From positions 1-64,000 of the forward strand of contig CAJXND010000001.1 of the NCBI GenBank assembly GCA_913056385.1: a stretch of DNA of 64,000 nt, in the 5' to 3' direction. The position numbers were made by a program, and so were the translations under genes. This DNA is from an uncultured Ectothiorhodospiraceae bacterium. GTDB taxonomy: Bacteria > Pseudomonadota > Gammaproteobacteria > Nitrococcales > Nitrococcaceae. Under the pieces are notes generated by a model, which did no database searches, was not told the DNA's origin, and was given only the letters and a program-made list of their open reading frames with translations. Positions 27,816 to 37,147 of the stretch are shown here, in pieces; position 1 is the stretch's first letter, and every line of letters begins with the position of its first letter.

Positions 27816-29438
27816 TCAGAGATTGCTCTGGGCGGTGACATCCACCTGCATGCGAAGCGCCTGCCCGGGTTGCAGGTAGACACCCTCGCGCAGGCCATTC
27901 CAGCGCCGCAGGTCGGACACGCTGACATTGAAGCGGCGGGCGATCCGGTGGAGTGAATCGCCCTGGCGCACCGAATAGGTCACCGATTGTAGCCGATCAC
28001 CCGGTGTGCCGCCGGCGGTCGCGACTCCGGCGCGGTCGTCGGACCAGATCGTAAGCTGTTCACCGATGGCCAGCGTTTTCTCCGCCGCCATGCCGTTCCA
28101 GCGGGCCAGCTCCCGCATGCCGACCCCGAAGCGCTGCGCGATGGACCAGAAGCTGTCCCCGGCGCGGACCACGTAGTTCTGCCGGTTGCGTCCTTCCCGC
28201 GACCGGTTGCCCGAGGCCGCGCGGCCCGAATCCGCGGTCAACGTGGACTGTCCCGACGGCCGGCCCGCCATCGGCACAAGCAGATGATCGCCGGCGCGGA
28301 TCATGTGGCCCTGGACATCGTTGGCCTCCTGAAGGGCGGCCACGGTGACGTGATAGCGGTTGGCGATTTCACCGAGGGTCTCGCCGCGTGCAATGCGATG
28401 CCGCTGCCAGCGCATCCACGCCTGGCGCGGGGTCGCCGCCAGCCCCTGGCGGAATGCCGCGACCCGGTCGCGGGGCAGAAGCAGGCGATGTGGGCCGGAC
28501 GGCCCCGTCGCCCAGCGGTTATACCCGGGGTTGAGCCGGTAGAGTGTCTCCATGTCGATGCCAGCCAGCTCGGCAGCCAGCGCGAGGTCCACCTGTTCAC
28601 CCAGCTCGACCACTTCGACGGTCGGCTCATTGGGAATACGGGCCAGTTCCACCCCGTGCGCCCCGGGGTTTGCCACCAGTTCGCTGATGGCCAGCAGGCG
28701 CGGGACATAGTTCATGGTCTCGCGGGGTAGATCCAGCGACCAGTAATCGGTGGGTTTCCCGGCCTGGCGGTTACGTTCCATGGCCCGCGACACGGTGCCC
28801 TGACCGGCGTTGTAGGCGGCGAGCGCCAGCAGCCAGTCGCCCTCGAACAGCTCGTTGAGATGCTGCAGGTAGTCCAGTGCCGCATCGGTGGCGGCGATGA
28901 CATCGCGCCGGCCGTCGTACCACCAGTTCTGCTCCAGGCCGTAGTGGCGACCGGTGGCGGGGATGAACTGCCAGATGCCGGCGGCCCGGCCATGCGAGTA
29001 GGCGAAGGGTCGATAGGCGCTCTCCACCATCGGCAGGAGGGCCAGCTCCTGCGGCATGTCCCGCGCGTCCAGCTGCTCGACGATATGATGAAGGTACGGG
29101 CGGGCCCGGGTGGAGACCGTCATCCAGTAGTCACCATAGCCCGCATACGCCCGGAACTGCTCCTCCACCCGTTCGTTGTCGTGACCGGGGATCGCATAGC
29201 CGTCGCGCACACGCTCCCACAGATCGGTCACTTCGGCGGCATCCGATTCCCTCGCCTGGTCGGTCCCGGCATTAGCGGTCAGGCCATGATCGCGGGATGG
29301 GGTGTCCACGGTCACCGATGGCCTTTGCGCATCATCGGTGATGCGGTCGGGCCCGCTCGCGGTCTCCTGCTCCGGCAGGCCGGCGCAGCCGGCAAGAACC
29401 AGGGCGGCCGCCAGTGGCCAGTATCGGGCGTTGCTCAC
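27816..29438 (-). CDS. mltD: Membrane-bound lytic murein transglycosylase D with three LysM repeats
   Basis: Outer-membrane lipoprotein that cleaves peptidoglycan glycan strands. GTG 29438, preceded by AAGGAG at 8 bases. The 540-residue product has a lipobox LAGC (C18), an SLT domain with the catalytic Glu in LLPMVESAYRPFAYSHG (about residue 150) and GIWQFIPATG, and three LysM modules at about 350-392, 425-470 and 488-532, which bind GlcNAc chains. E. coli MltD has fewer LysM repeats. The order mltD-gloB divergent from a YafS-like methyltransferase-rnhA-dnaQ is as in E. coli. Confidence 0.93.
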   Translation of the reverse strand: MSNARYWPLAAALVLAGCAGLPEQETASGPDRITDDAQRPSVTVDTPSRDHGLTANAGTDQARESDAAEVTDLWERVRDGYAIPGHDNERVEEQFRAYAGYGDYWMTVSTRARPYLHHIVEQLDARDMPQELALLPMVESAYRPFAYSHGRAAGIWQFIPATGRHYGLEQNWWYDGRRDVIAATDAALDYLQHLNELFEGDWLLALAAYNAGQGTVSRAMERNRQAGKPTDYWSLDLPRETMNYVPRLLAISELVANPGAHGVELARIPNEPTVEVVELGEQVDLALAAELAGIDMETLYRLNPGYNRWATGPSGPHRLLLPRDRVAAFRQGLAATPRQAWMRWQRHRIARGETLGEIANRYHVTVAALQEANDVQGHMIRAGDHLLVPMAGRPSGQSTLTADSGRAASGNRSREGRNRQNYVVRAGDSFWSIAQRFGVGMRELARWNGMAAEKTLAIGEQLTIWSDDRAGVATAGGTPGDRLQSVTYSVRQGDSLHRIARRFNVSVSDLRRWNGLREGVYLQPGQALRMQVDVTAQSNL

Positions 29439-29450
29439 TCCAGGTGCTCC

Positions 29451-30218
29451 TTAGAAGCGGTCCTTCCACTGACGAAGGACGGCGAAGACCTCCGCCGGGC
29501 TGTTCAGTGGGTGTCCTGCGCGTTCCATCGCCCGTTCGCCAACGGCGCCATTATCCCAGCGCAGGAACGGATTGGTGGCCCGCTCCTCGCCGATGGTGGA
29601 GGGCAGTGTCACGGCGCCACGGCTGCGCTGTTCCCGTACCCGGGCGAGTCGATCCCGGACCGCCTCGTTCCCGGGCTCCACGGCCGCCGCGAATTCCAGG
29701 TTCGCCAGGGTATATTCGTGCCCGCAGTACAGGCGGGTCTCGGGCGGCAGCGCCCGCAGGGTGGCCAGGTAGGCCTGCATCTGCTCCGGGTTGCCTTCGA
29801 ACATGCGACCACAACCGCCGGCGAACAGCGCGTCCCCGGCGAACAGCATTCCTTCGCCGTAGTAGGCGATATGATCCAGGGTATGGCCGGGGACGGCCAG
29901 TACGTCGAAGCCCATGTTCAGCCCCGCGGGCGTGACCCGCTCGCCGGCCCGAAGCGGATGGCTCAGGTGCGGGATACGGCTGTCATCCGGACCATAGACC
30001 GGAACGCCGTTCTCCATCAGGCCGTCCACCCCCGCCACGTGGTCGCCGTGGTGATGGGTGATCAGGATGGCGCTCAAGTGAAGCTGGAAGCCATCAAGCG
30101 CGCGGATCACGGGTGCTGCTTCGCCGGGATCGACAACCACGGCGGTCTGCGACTGCGGGCTGCGCAACAGCCAAGTATAATTGTCGCTGAGGACGGGAAT
30201 CGGGGTTACTTGCAGCAT
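29451..30218 (-). CDS. gloB: Hydroxyacylglutathione hydrolase (glyoxalase II)
   Basis: Hydrolyses S-lactoylglutathione in methylglyoxal detoxification. The 255-residue metallo-beta-lactamase-fold protein has the dinuclear metal motif THHHGDHVAG (about 54-63), a metal His in VPGHTLDH (about 110), AGDALFAGGCGRM (about 130) and the C-terminal HAGH-type domain with glutathione-binding basic residues (GEERATNPFLRW). It precedes mltD by 12 bases. Glutathione use matches the presence of a glutaredoxin-fold gene later in the window. Confidence 0.94.
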   Translation of the reverse strand: MLQVTPIPVLSDNYTWLLRSPQSQTAVVVDPGEAAPVIRALDGFQLHLSAILITHHHGDHVAGVDGLMENGVPVYGPDDSRIPHLSHPLRAGERVTPAGLNMGFDVLAVPGHTLDHIAYYGEGMLFAGDALFAGGCGRMFEGNPEQMQAYLATLRALPPETRLYCGHEYTLANLEFAAAVEPGNEAVRDRLARVREQRSRGAVTLPSTIGEERATNPFLRWDNGAVGERAMERAGHPLNSPAEVFAVLRQWKDRF

Positions 30219-30290
30219 GGGCGCATGCTACCCCGAGCGCTGAACCGCCTCAAATGCTGATGGGACAGGCAAGGATGAGGAGAGCGCCAT

Positions 30291-31049
30291 ATGCAGGGGC
30301 TGCGTGATTGGTTTGCCACCACGGCCGGACAGGATCTGGCCGAGCGCGAGGCGCGGCTGCTCTCGCGCCGTCTGGCGGGGCTCTATGCCAGGCGAGTCCT
30401 GCAGATCGGCGCCTACGGCGGCGGCCGTTGTCCCACGGTCTATGGTGAGGCTCGCCAGTGGGTGATGGATGACTGGCCGAATGGTCCGATCGACCTGCGC
30501 GCCAACAGCGAAGTGATTCCGCTGGCCTCGGGGGGAGTCGATGTGGTGGTTCTCATCCATCAGCTGGAGTTCGCCGAGCGCCCCCACCAGGTGATTCGCG
30601 AGGCCGCGCGTGTACTGGCCCCGGAGGGGCATTTGCTGGTGCTGGGTTTCAATCCCCTCAGCCTTTGGGGCCTGCGCCGCATTCTGCCGGTGAATCGACA
30701 GACGCCGCCGTGGTCCGGACGCTATCTTGGCGCGCGCCGGATCGCCGACTGGATGTTGCTGCTCGGTCTGACGCCCCGGCCGTACGAGAGTCTGGCGGTG
30801 CTTCCGCCGCCCCTGCAGCGCTGGTGGCTGCAGCGCCACCCGTCGCGGGTTGCCGATAGCCAGAGTCTGGGCCCCGGGTTGCGTTGGTGCGGTGGCGTCA
30901 ATCTGGTCATGGGGCAGAAGCGGGTCAACGGCGCGGTCAGTCCGCCCCTGCCCTGGCGTCGGCGCCTTGAGATCATTCCCGGCGGGCTGGCCGAGGCCGG
31001 TGCCGGGGCCCGTCGGACAAGAAGGGAGACCTGGCATGACGCCGGTTGA
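30291..31049 (+). CDS. Class I SAM-dependent methyltransferase, YafS-like
   Basis: Probable methyltransferase of unknown substrate. The 252-residue product has a SAM-binding motif I variant [10 protein letters not shown] (about 36-45), a motif resembling [12 protein letters not shown] (about 84-95) and [14 protein letters not shown] (about 107-120), the methyltransferase_11 layout. SD GAGGAGAG precedes ATG 30291. E. coli has a similar gene (yafS) at the same place before rnhA. Its last 14 bases overlap rnhA. The C-terminal 45 residues are basic and poorly conserved in appearance. Confidence 0.8.
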   Translation: MQGLRDWFATTAGQDLAEREARLLSRRLAGLYARRVLQIGAYGGGRCPTVYGEARQWVMDDWPNGPIDLRANSEVIPLASGGVDVVVLIHQLEFAERPHQVIREAARVLAPEGHLLVLGFNPLSLWGLRRILPVNRQTPPWSGRYLGARRIADWMLLLGLTPRPYESLAVLPPPLQRWWLQRHPSRVADSQSLGPGLRWCGGVNLVMGQKRVNGAVSPPLPWRRRLEIIPGGLAEAGAGARRTRRETWHDAG

Positions 31050-31482
31050 GATTTATACGGATGGGGCCTGCCGCGGCAATCCGGGCCCCGGTGGCTGGGG
31101 CGTGCTCATGCGCTGGGGCGACGCGGAGAAGACGCTCCATGGCGGCGAGCACAACACCACCAACAACCGCATGGAGTTGATGGCGGCCATTCAGGCCCTC
31201 GAGGCGATCAATCGGCCCTGCCGGGTCGACCTCACCACCGACTCGCAGTACCTGCGAAAGGGCATTACGGAGTGGATGGCCGACTGGAAGCGGCGCGGAT
31301 GGAAGACGGCCGCCCGCAAGCCCGTCAAGAACCGCGACCTCTGGGAGCGGCTCGATGCGCTTGCCCAGCGTCATGAGATACGCTGGCACTGGGTGCGTGG
31401 CCATGCCGGCCATGATGAGAATGAACGCGTCGATGAGCTCGCCAATCGGGGCATCGACGAACTCGAGAAGGTAAGGCACTGA
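31036..31482 (+). CDS. rnhA: Ribonuclease HI
   Basis: Cleaves the RNA strand of RNA-DNA hybrids. ATG 31036 ([20 protein letters not shown]) gives 148 residues with catalytic Asp in YTDGAC, Glu in NNRMELMA, Asp in TTDSQYL and Asp in ENERVDELA, plus the basic substrate-handle helix around [11 protein letters not shown]. It overlaps the methyltransferase by 14 bases and shares TGATG with dnaQ, the usual rnhA-dnaQ pairing. Confidence 0.97.
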   Translation: MTPVEIYTDGACRGNPGPGGWGVLMRWGDAEKTLHGGEHNTTNNRMELMAAIQALEAINRPCRVDLTTDSQYLRKGITEWMADWKRRGWKTAARKPVKNRDLWERLDALAQRHEIRWHWVRGHAGHDENERVDELANRGIDELEKVRH

Positions 31483-32210
31483 TGCGCCAGATCATTCTGG
31501 ACACCGAGACGACCGGGCTGGAGCCCGAGGCCGGCCATCGCGTCATCGAGATCGGCTGCTACGAAATCGAGCAGCGGCGGGCCACGGGGCGGACGTTCCA
31601 CGAATACCTCAATCCCGGTCGACCGGTTGATCCGGAGGCCATGGAGGTGCACGGCATTAGCGACCAGTTCCTGGCGGACAAGCCGCGCTTTCCCGATGTT
31701 GCGCAGGGATTCATCGACTTCATCGGCGGAGCGGAACTCATTATTCACAACGCGCCTTTCGACGTCGGCTTTCTCGATAGCGAGCTCGGCCGGCTCGGAT
31801 CCGCCTGGGGGCGTCTGGAAAATCACTGCCGGGTCACCGACAGCCTGACCCTGGCGCGCCGGCGCCATCCAGGGCAGCGCAACAGTCTGGATGCACTCTG
31901 TCGCCGCTACGGCATCGACAACAGCGGGCGCACGCTGCATGGCGCGCTGCTCGATGCGGAGATCCTGGCCGAGGTCTATCTGGCCATGACCGGTGGTCAG
32001 GTCACCCTGCATCTGGGTGCCGAGGAGGCCAGCGGGCCGGCGCGGGGCGCCGAGGCCATCCGGCCAGTCAGTGATGACCGACCGCGGCTGCGGGTGATTG
32101 CCCCCAGTGAGTCGGAGCGGGCCGCCCATACCGCCTGGCTGGACCGGCTCGATGACGCCAGCAGCGGGCGGTGTGTCTGGCGGTCCATCGGCGAGGAGGG
32201 GTCCGCTTGA
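31482..32210 (+). CDS. dnaQ: DNA polymerase III epsilon subunit (proofreading exonuclease)
   Basis: 3'-5' exonuclease of the replicative polymerase. The 242-residue product has ExoI ILDTETTGLEPE (about 4-15), ExoII around HNAPFDVGFLD (about 88-98) and ExoIIIe HGALLDAE (about 149-156), then a linker with a polymerase alpha-binding tail. Length is close to E. coli (243). Here dnaQ is co-directional with rnhA rather than divergent as in E. coli. Confidence 0.95.
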   Translation: MRQIILDTETTGLEPEAGHRVIEIGCYEIEQRRATGRTFHEYLNPGRPVDPEAMEVHGISDQFLADKPRFPDVAQGFIDFIGGAELIIHNAPFDVGFLDSELGRLGSAWGRLENHCRVTDSLTLARRRHPGQRNSLDALCRRYGIDNSGRTLHGALLDAEILAEVYLAMTGGQVTLHLGAEEASGPARGAEAIRPVSDDRPRLRVIAPSESERAAHTAWLDRLDDASSGRCVWRSIGEEGSA

Positions 32211-32944
32211 GCACTCAACCCCTGCGGCCGCCGGTGAAGGCGGTTACCTTCGACCTCGATTTCACGTTATGGGACCTCACCGGCGTGCTGCATCATGCCG
32301 AGACGGTCTTGCAGGGCCTGCTTGAGCAGCGGTACCCGGCGGTTGCCGCGCGTTTCGACCGCGACGGGCTGCGGGCCTTGAGGAACACGGTCGCCGAGGA
32401 GACACCGGCCATCGCGCATGATGTCACCGCGCTACGGCGGGCGGGGCTGCGCCGGGCAGGCGAGCTGGCCGGTTATCAGGGGGGCGAGCTCGACCAGCTC
32501 GTCGAGGAGGCGTTCGAGGTTTTCCTCGAAGCCCGTCATGCCGTGACGCTCTACGACGACAGTCTGCCGATTCTCCGCGCCCTGCGGGGACATGTTCGGG
32601 TGGGCGCGCTGACCAATGGTAATGCGGAAGTGGCCCGGCTCGGTATGGACGGGTACTTCGATTTCGCACTCTCGGCGGTGGAGCTGGGGGCGGCCAAGCC
32701 TTCGCATCTCGTCTTCGAGACGGCTGCCAACCGGGCCGGCGTACCGGCGAGCCAGATCGTCCACGTGGGAGATGATGTCCACAGTGATGTCTACGGGGCG
32801 GCAAGGTTCGGCATGCAGGCGGTCTGGTTGAACCGCGACGGGGCAAGCTGGCCGGGCGAGGTTCCCCGGGTTTCCCATCACGAGGTCACCAGCCTCGCCG
32901 AGCTCGAGGGCATGCTGCTCGGCCTCATCCGGGAGTCCGCATGA
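32207..32944 (+). CDS. HAD-superfamily phosphatase, YjjG/YigB-like
   Basis: Probable small-molecule phosphatase of unknown substrate. TTG 32207 overlaps the dnaQ stop (TTGA) and has a strong SD (GAGGAGGGG, 32192-32200); GTG 32234 is an alternative. The 245-residue product has HAD motif I FDLDFTLWD (about 13-21), a helical cap (about 25-110), motif II ALTNGN (about 147), the motif III Lys in GAAKPSH and motif IV HVGDDVHSDVYGA. Members of this branch often act on nucleotides or flavin and PLP precursors. It is coupled to the following MoCF-type gene by ATGA. Confidence 0.82.
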   Translation: MSTQPLRPPVKAVTFDLDFTLWDLTGVLHHAETVLQGLLEQRYPAVAARFDRDGLRALRNTVAEETPAIAHDVTALRRAGLRRAGELAGYQGGELDQLVEEAFEVFLEARHAVTLYDDSLPILRALRGHVRVGALTNGNAEVARLGMDGYFDFALSAVELGAAKPSHLVFETAANRAGVPASQIVHVGDDVHSDVYGAARFGMQAVWLNRDGASWPGEVPRVSHHEVTSLAELEGMLLGLIRESA

Positions 32945-33726
32945 CTGGATCGCCGGTTCGTGGGTTCGGGCTGATCGTCATCGGTGACGAGCTGCTGTCG
33001 GGAAAACGCCAGGACAAGCATTTCCCGCATCTGCTCGGGCTGCTCGCGGAACGCGGCCTGGAGCTTCGCTGGGTGCGATTCATCAGTGATGAGGCACCGC
33101 TGATCACCTCGACACTGCGGGAGACCCTGGCCGGTGGTGATGTCGTGTTCAGCTGCGGCGGGATCGGGGCGACACCCGATGACCGCACAAGACAGTGCGC
33201 TGCCGAGGCGCTGGGCCGTCCACTCGTCTTCCATCCGGAGGCCGTGGCGATGCTCGAGGCCCGCTTCGGCCGGCCCGTGGAGCCGCCGCACCGGCTCAAC
33301 CTGGTGGCGTTCCCCGAGGGGGCCGGGTTGATCCCGAACCCCGTCAACCAGGTGCCGGGCTTCAGCATCGAGCATCATTACTTCATGCCGGGTTTCCCGA
33401 GTATGGCCTGGCCCATGATGGCCTGGGTGCTCGACCGGCACTACGCCAGCTGGCAGAACCCGGATCGTCTGGCCGAGCAGGCCATCGCGGTGGACGGCGC
33501 CCGCGAAAGCGATGTCATCCCCCTGCTGGAGCGTTTCGAACGCGATCATCCCGGGCTGCGCCTGTCCTGTCTGCCGACCGTGCGCGACGAGGGGTTCTCG
33601 CTGGAACTCGGCCTGCGTGGCGCGCCGGCGGAGGTCGGGCCGGCCATGTCCGTTCTCCGGGCAGCAGTGGAGGAGCTGGGATTTTGCGGGCGCGAGGTCG
33701 GGTTGAGTGACCGGCGCCCGGAGTGA
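32941..33726 (+). CDS. MoCF_biosynthesis-domain (CinA N-terminal-like) protein
   Basis: A 261-residue cytoplasmic protein with a molybdopterin-binding fold: GLIVIGDELLSGKRQDKH (about 11-28), VVFSCGGIGATPDDRTRQ (about 68-85) and PGFSIEH...MPGFPSM (about 138-158). This domain is shared by CinA, MoeA and MogA. The C-terminal nicotinamide-nucleotide amidase of CinA is absent, so it is the stand-alone type whose role (ADP-ribose pyrophosphatase-like or other) is not settled. Coupled to the HAD gene (ATGA). Confidence 0.82.
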   Translation: MTGSPVRGFGLIVIGDELLSGKRQDKHFPHLLGLLAERGLELRWVRFISDEAPLITSTLRETLAGGDVVFSCGGIGATPDDRTRQCAAEALGRPLVFHPEAVAMLEARFGRPVEPPHRLNLVAFPEGAGLIPNPVNQVPGFSIEHHYFMPGFPSMAWPMMAWVLDRHYASWQNPDRLAEQAIAVDGARESDVIPLLERFERDHPGLRLSCLPTVRDEGFSLELGLRGAPAEVGPAMSVLRAAVEELGFCGREVGLSDRRPE

Positions 33727-34858
33727 GCACTCGGCGGGCGATGTCCGCCGACATGCCTTGCAGACCACGGCGATCGTGTTGCTCATCGTCGTGGCACCGC
33801 TGGTCGGAGCCGGGGTTGCCGGGATTGACGCGGGTGCGTTCCTGCGTTTTCCACCCCGGCCGCTGGCGCCGGCGCCCGGCAGCTTCACGCCCTGGGCTTT
33901 CGCGCTCTACGGCCTGTTGATCGCCGGCGTGCTGGCGCCCTTCGTGCTGCGCATCATGACAAGCAGTGCGGTTGCGGCATCGCATGCGGCGCGGGCAATG
34001 TCGGACGCCCGGCCGTTCCCGGCATGGGGCTGGGCGGCGATTGGCGTGCTCGCGCTTGCCTGGCTGGTTGCCTGGGTGCCGATACCGGGACTCGAGGAGG
34101 CGCGCCGGCTCAGCTTCACCCCTTTGTGGGTGGCCTACACGATCGGCGTCAGCGCCTGGATTCAGCGACGCGGAGGACGCGTGCTGATGCTGGAGCAGCC
34201 CCGGCGGTTCCTGGCCCTCTTTCCGGCGAGCGCACTGTTCTGGTATTTGTTCGAATACATCAATCAGTTCACCGGCAACTGGATTTACGCCGGAACCGGG
34301 GTTGCGGATCACGAGGCACTCAACTGGTTTCTGCGCTCGGCGCTGCCCTTCAGTACCGTGCTGCCGGCGGTCGTCGTCACCCGGGATCTTTTCGCGACCT
34401 GGCCTGCCCTGTCCCGTGGCCTCGACGATTTCCTGCCAATCCGGCCACGGAGGCCGGCCGCCATGGCGGCCTGGCTGCTCCTTGCGGGCGTGGCCGGCCT
34501 GGTCGCGGTGGCCATCTGGCCGGATGCCCTCTATGCCCTGGTCTGGGTCGGACCCCCGTTGATCATCGTCGCCGTCCAGGCAGTGTCCGGAGAACGGCAA
34601 CTGTTCTCGCCGGTATTCCGGGGCGACTGGCGCGATGCCTGGCTCGCCGTGCTCGCCGCGCTTTTTTGCGGTCTTTGCTGGGAGCTGTGGAACATCTTCA
34701 GCCTGGCGCGCTGGACTTACCACATACCCCATGCCCAGGTGCTGCACGTGTTCGAGATGCCATTGCTGGGTTATGCTGGGTATTTACCATTTGGTATCAC
34801 TTGCATCGTGGCCGCCCAGCTTCTCACCGGGCTCGATCCGCGCGCTCGGTATCGTTGA
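33707..34858 (+). CDS. Uncharacterised polytopic membrane protein
   Basis: I do not recognise a family with known function. The 383-residue product has about ten hydrophobic segments (starting about 20-40, 62-82, 107-125, 132-148, 165-180, 205-225, 250-270, 275-292, 310-330, 355-375) and no signal peptide. A conserved-looking tail has WELWNIFSLARW, HVFEMPLLGYAGYLPFG and aromatic-rich YLFEYINQFTGNWIYAG, suggesting polar residues inside the membrane. GTG 33707 overlaps the previous gene by 20 bases. It precedes a two-gene sodium:solute symporter, so a role with that transporter is possible but unproven. Confidence 0.75.
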   Translation: MTGARSEHSAGDVRRHALQTTAIVLLIVVAPLVGAGVAGIDAGAFLRFPPRPLAPAPGSFTPWAFALYGLLIAGVLAPFVLRIMTSSAVAASHAARAMSDARPFPAWGWAAIGVLALAWLVAWVPIPGLEEARRLSFTPLWVAYTIGVSAWIQRRGGRVLMLEQPRRFLALFPASALFWYLFEYINQFTGNWIYAGTGVADHEALNWFLRSALPFSTVLPAVVVTRDLFATWPALSRGLDDFLPIRPRRPAAMAAWLLLAGVAGLVAVAIWPDALYALVWVGPPLIIVAVQAVSGERQLFSPVFRGDWRDAWLAVLAALFCGLCWELWNIFSLARWTYHIPHAQVLHVFEMPLLGYAGYLPFGITCIVAAQLLTGLDPRARYR

Positions 34859-34890
34859 AGGGGTCGGGGGCCAGACAGAGGACGCCTTTC

Positions 34891-35082
34891 ATGAGTGACT
34901 ATCGTCGGCGGGCCAACCGGACGCTCGGCCTGCTCGCCATTGCCATCCTCCTGGCCTACATCGTGCCATACGGACTGATGCGCGACTACGCGGCCTGGCA
35001 GGGTGCGTTCCTGTTCTGGACGCTGTTCGGTGTGGTCTCGATCGGGCTCATCTTCCGGCTGGTGGCGGGGTGGCGTTCATGA
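34891..35082 (+). CDS. Small two-helix membrane protein, probable symporter partner
   Basis: A 63-residue protein (ATG 34891) with a basic N-terminus (MSDYRRRANRT) and two membrane helices (about 10-28 and 38-58). Its stop overlaps the start of the sodium:solute symporter (ATGA), so they are probably made together. Small two-helix proteins of this kind (YhdT/DUF997 before panF; DUF485 before actP) are known partners of SSS transporters. The exact family is not certain by eye. Confidence 0.75.
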   Translation: MSDYRRRANRTLGLLAIAILLAYIVPYGLMRDYAAWQGAFLFWTLFGVVSIGLIFRLVAGWRS

Positions 35083-36545
35083 CCGGTGGGATCGTCACCG
35101 CGCTGGCTCTGTATGCACTGCTCGGCATCCTCGTCGCCCTCGCCGCCCGTCGTGGTCTGGGGGAGGGCGCAAGCGAATACTATCTGGCCGGCCGCCGTGC
35201 CGGCGGTGTCATTTCCGCATTGAGCTACGGCGCGACCACCTACAGCGCCTTCATGATGGTCGGTCTGGCCGGGTTGACCTATGCCGGTGGCGTGGGTGCG
35301 CTCGGTTTTGAGCTGATCTATCTCGCTGGTCTCGGTCTCGTTGCGATCTTCGGCCCCCGATTCTGGCTGGCCGGGCAGCGCTTCGGGTTCATCACGCCCG
35401 CGGAGATGCTCAGCTATCGCTACGACAGTCGTCTGGTCGGCGGTGTCATGGCCGTGGCCGCCTGTATATTCCTCATTCCCTACAGCGCCGTTCAGCTGAT
35501 GGGCATCGGTTATCTCCTCTCCGGCGTCACGGACGGCACCATCGGCTTCGAGGCCGGCATTTTCATCGGTGCGGCGCTGGCACTGATCTGGACACTGGCG
35601 GCGGGGTTGCGCTCGGTGCTCTGGACCGATGCCCTGCAGGTGATCGTCATGCTGGTCACCAGCCTGTTGGCGGTGGGCTTCGTCGTGGCCGCTCTGGGCG
35701 GGCCGGCGACTTTCCTCCAGTCCACCATGGAGAGCCGCGGGGCGTGGCTCAGCGTGCCCGGGCCCGGGTTGTTCAGCCTGACCACGTTCATCGGCCTGAC
35801 GCTGCCCTGGTTCTTTTTCTCCATCAGCAATCCGCAGGTCAGTCAGCGCCTGTTCACCACCGAGTCGCTGGGGGCGCTGCGGGTCATGCTGCTCGGGTTC
35901 CTGGTGCTGGGTTTCGTCTACACGCTGGTCTCGGTGCTCTGGGGATTTTCCGCGCTCCAGTTGCTCCCCGAGCTCGAGCGCGCCGATCTGGCCACGCCCC
36001 GGCTGCTTGCCAGTGGTGCGATCCCGGCGGCGGTTGCCATCGTGCTGGTGGTCGGTATCGTCGCCGCGGCCGTCTCCACGGTCGACTCGATACTGCTCAG
36101 TCTCTCGGCACTGGCCGCTCGTGACCTCTACCGGCCGCTATCGCCCCGGGGTAGCCGGGAGATGCTCGCCGGGCAGCTGGTGATGCTGCTGGTGACCGGA
36201 CTGGCCATTCTGTTTGCCCGCCTGCAGCTGGATCTCATCACCATCCTCTCGGTGGCGTCGTCGTCCGGGCTGCTGGTGACGGTGCCGGCCATCGTCGGAT
36301 GCTTCTTCTGGCGGCGCGGGACCGCCGCCGGTGCGCTGGCCAGCATGGTGATCGCCGGCGTCGCCGTCACCTGGCTGCAGCTGACCGGGGCCAACCCGCT
36401 GGGTATTCCGGCCTCGGTCTGGGGGGGTGGTCTGGCGCTGGGGCTGTTCGTTACCGTCAGTCTGGCCACCAACCCGTCCCCGGGCCGGGCCGAGCATTTC
36501 CTGCAGCCGGTGGAAGAGGGGCTGGCGCGGCACCGGATCCGCTAG
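35079..36545 (+). CDS. Sodium:solute symporter (SSS family)
   Basis: Secondary transporter of the SSS family, taking up an unidentified solute with sodium. ATG 35079 is chosen for the ATGA overlap; a GTG at 35070 is also in frame. The 488-residue product has about 13 membrane helices, SEYYLAGRRAGG near the N-terminus, the family core ATTYSAFMMVGLAGLTYAGG, and the sodium-site region AAVSTVDSILLSLSALAARDLY (about 325-346). Overall it resembles the PanF/PutP branch. Substrate cannot be assigned; sodium coupling suits a saline habitat. Confidence 0.88.
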   Translation: MTGGIVTALALYALLGILVALAARRGLGEGASEYYLAGRRAGGVISALSYGATTYSAFMMVGLAGLTYAGGVGALGFELIYLAGLGLVAIFGPRFWLAGQRFGFITPAEMLSYRYDSRLVGGVMAVAACIFLIPYSAVQLMGIGYLLSGVTDGTIGFEAGIFIGAALALIWTLAAGLRSVLWTDALQVIVMLVTSLLAVGFVVAALGGPATFLQSTMESRGAWLSVPGPGLFSLTTFIGLTLPWFFFSISNPQVSQRLFTTESLGALRVMLLGFLVLGFVYTLVSVLWGFSALQLLPELERADLATPRLLASGAIPAAVAIVLVVGIVAAAVSTVDSILLSLSALAARDLYRPLSPRGSREMLAGQLVMLLVTGLAILFARLQLDLITILSVASSSGLLVTVPAIVGCFFWRRGTAAGALASMVIAGVAVTWLQLTGANPLGIPASVWGGGLALGLFVTVSLATNPSPGRAEHFLQPVEEGLARHRIR

Positions 36546-36556
36546 CGGCCGGTGCC

Positions 36557-37147
36557 TCAGTCGGTACCGGCGAGCAGGTCGCGCCGCAGGTTCTTCGACA
36601 GCGGGTCATCGGCGTCCAGCCAGATCCCGAAATACGCCGCGGCGAAATCGGCGCCTGTCACCGTACCGACAGGCTTGCCGTTGAACAGGAGCTGCGTGCC
36701 CGTGCCCGGCACGTAATCCATGCGATATCGGTCGCCATCGCTGACCGCCTGATACATCGAATGGAACTGCTTGATCTTCGGCTCCAGCCTGTCGAGTTCG
36801 CTGCTGCTCAGTTGTTCCTCGAGCTTGGTTGTCGCCGCCTTGATGATGTCGTCGGCACTGATGTCGTGGAAGTACTCGATGGCCAGGATGCGGGGCGTAT
36901 CCCCCGACAGCACCTGGTCGGCCGTCGTGTCGGCGGGCAGGTAGAGGCCGGCCGCATAGACGGTGATCACGATGCGGTACTTGGCAACGCCGGTGCCACT
37001 GAGGTCGAGCGTCTCGCCGTCAAGCGGCATCTGCTTGCTGAAGCGGGCGCCGTTCTGCTCGACGTCGGTACCGAGTGCCAGCGCCGGCACGAGCAGGAGG
37101 AGCGCGCCGGCAATGACCCGCCGACGGAGGCTTGATCGTATGGTCAT
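36557..37147 (-). CDS. Exported chalcone-isomerase-like protein
   Basis: A 196-residue periplasmic protein with a signal peptide (MTIRSSLRRRVIAGALLLLVPALALG, cut near 26), followed by a chalcone isomerase-like domain: FSKQMPLDGETLDLSGTGVAKYRIV, VYAAGLYLP, ILAIEYFHDISADDI, and NGKPVGTVTGADFAAAYFGIWLDADDPL in pieces. Members of this bacterial family are not known to act on chalcones; a fatty-acid or lipid-binding role has been suggested for the fold. It overlaps the DUF3833-like lipoprotein gene by 4 bases (ATGA). Confidence 0.82.
   Translation of the reverse strand: MTIRSSLRRRVIAGALLLLVPALALGTDVEQNGARFSKQMPLDGETLDLSGTGVAKYRIVITVYAAGLYLPADTTADQVLSGDTPRILAIEYFHDISADDIIKAATTKLEEQLSSSELDRLEPKIKQFHSMYQAVSDGDRYRMDYVPGTGTQLLFNGKPVGTVTGADFAAAYFGIWLDADDPLSKNLRRDLLAGTD

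Noticed and set aside
36548-36571. Inverted repeat GCCGGT/ACCGGC between the symporter and the chalcone-isomerase-like gene
   Set aside because: A 6-bp stem with a 12-base loop and no T tract is too weak to call a terminator.
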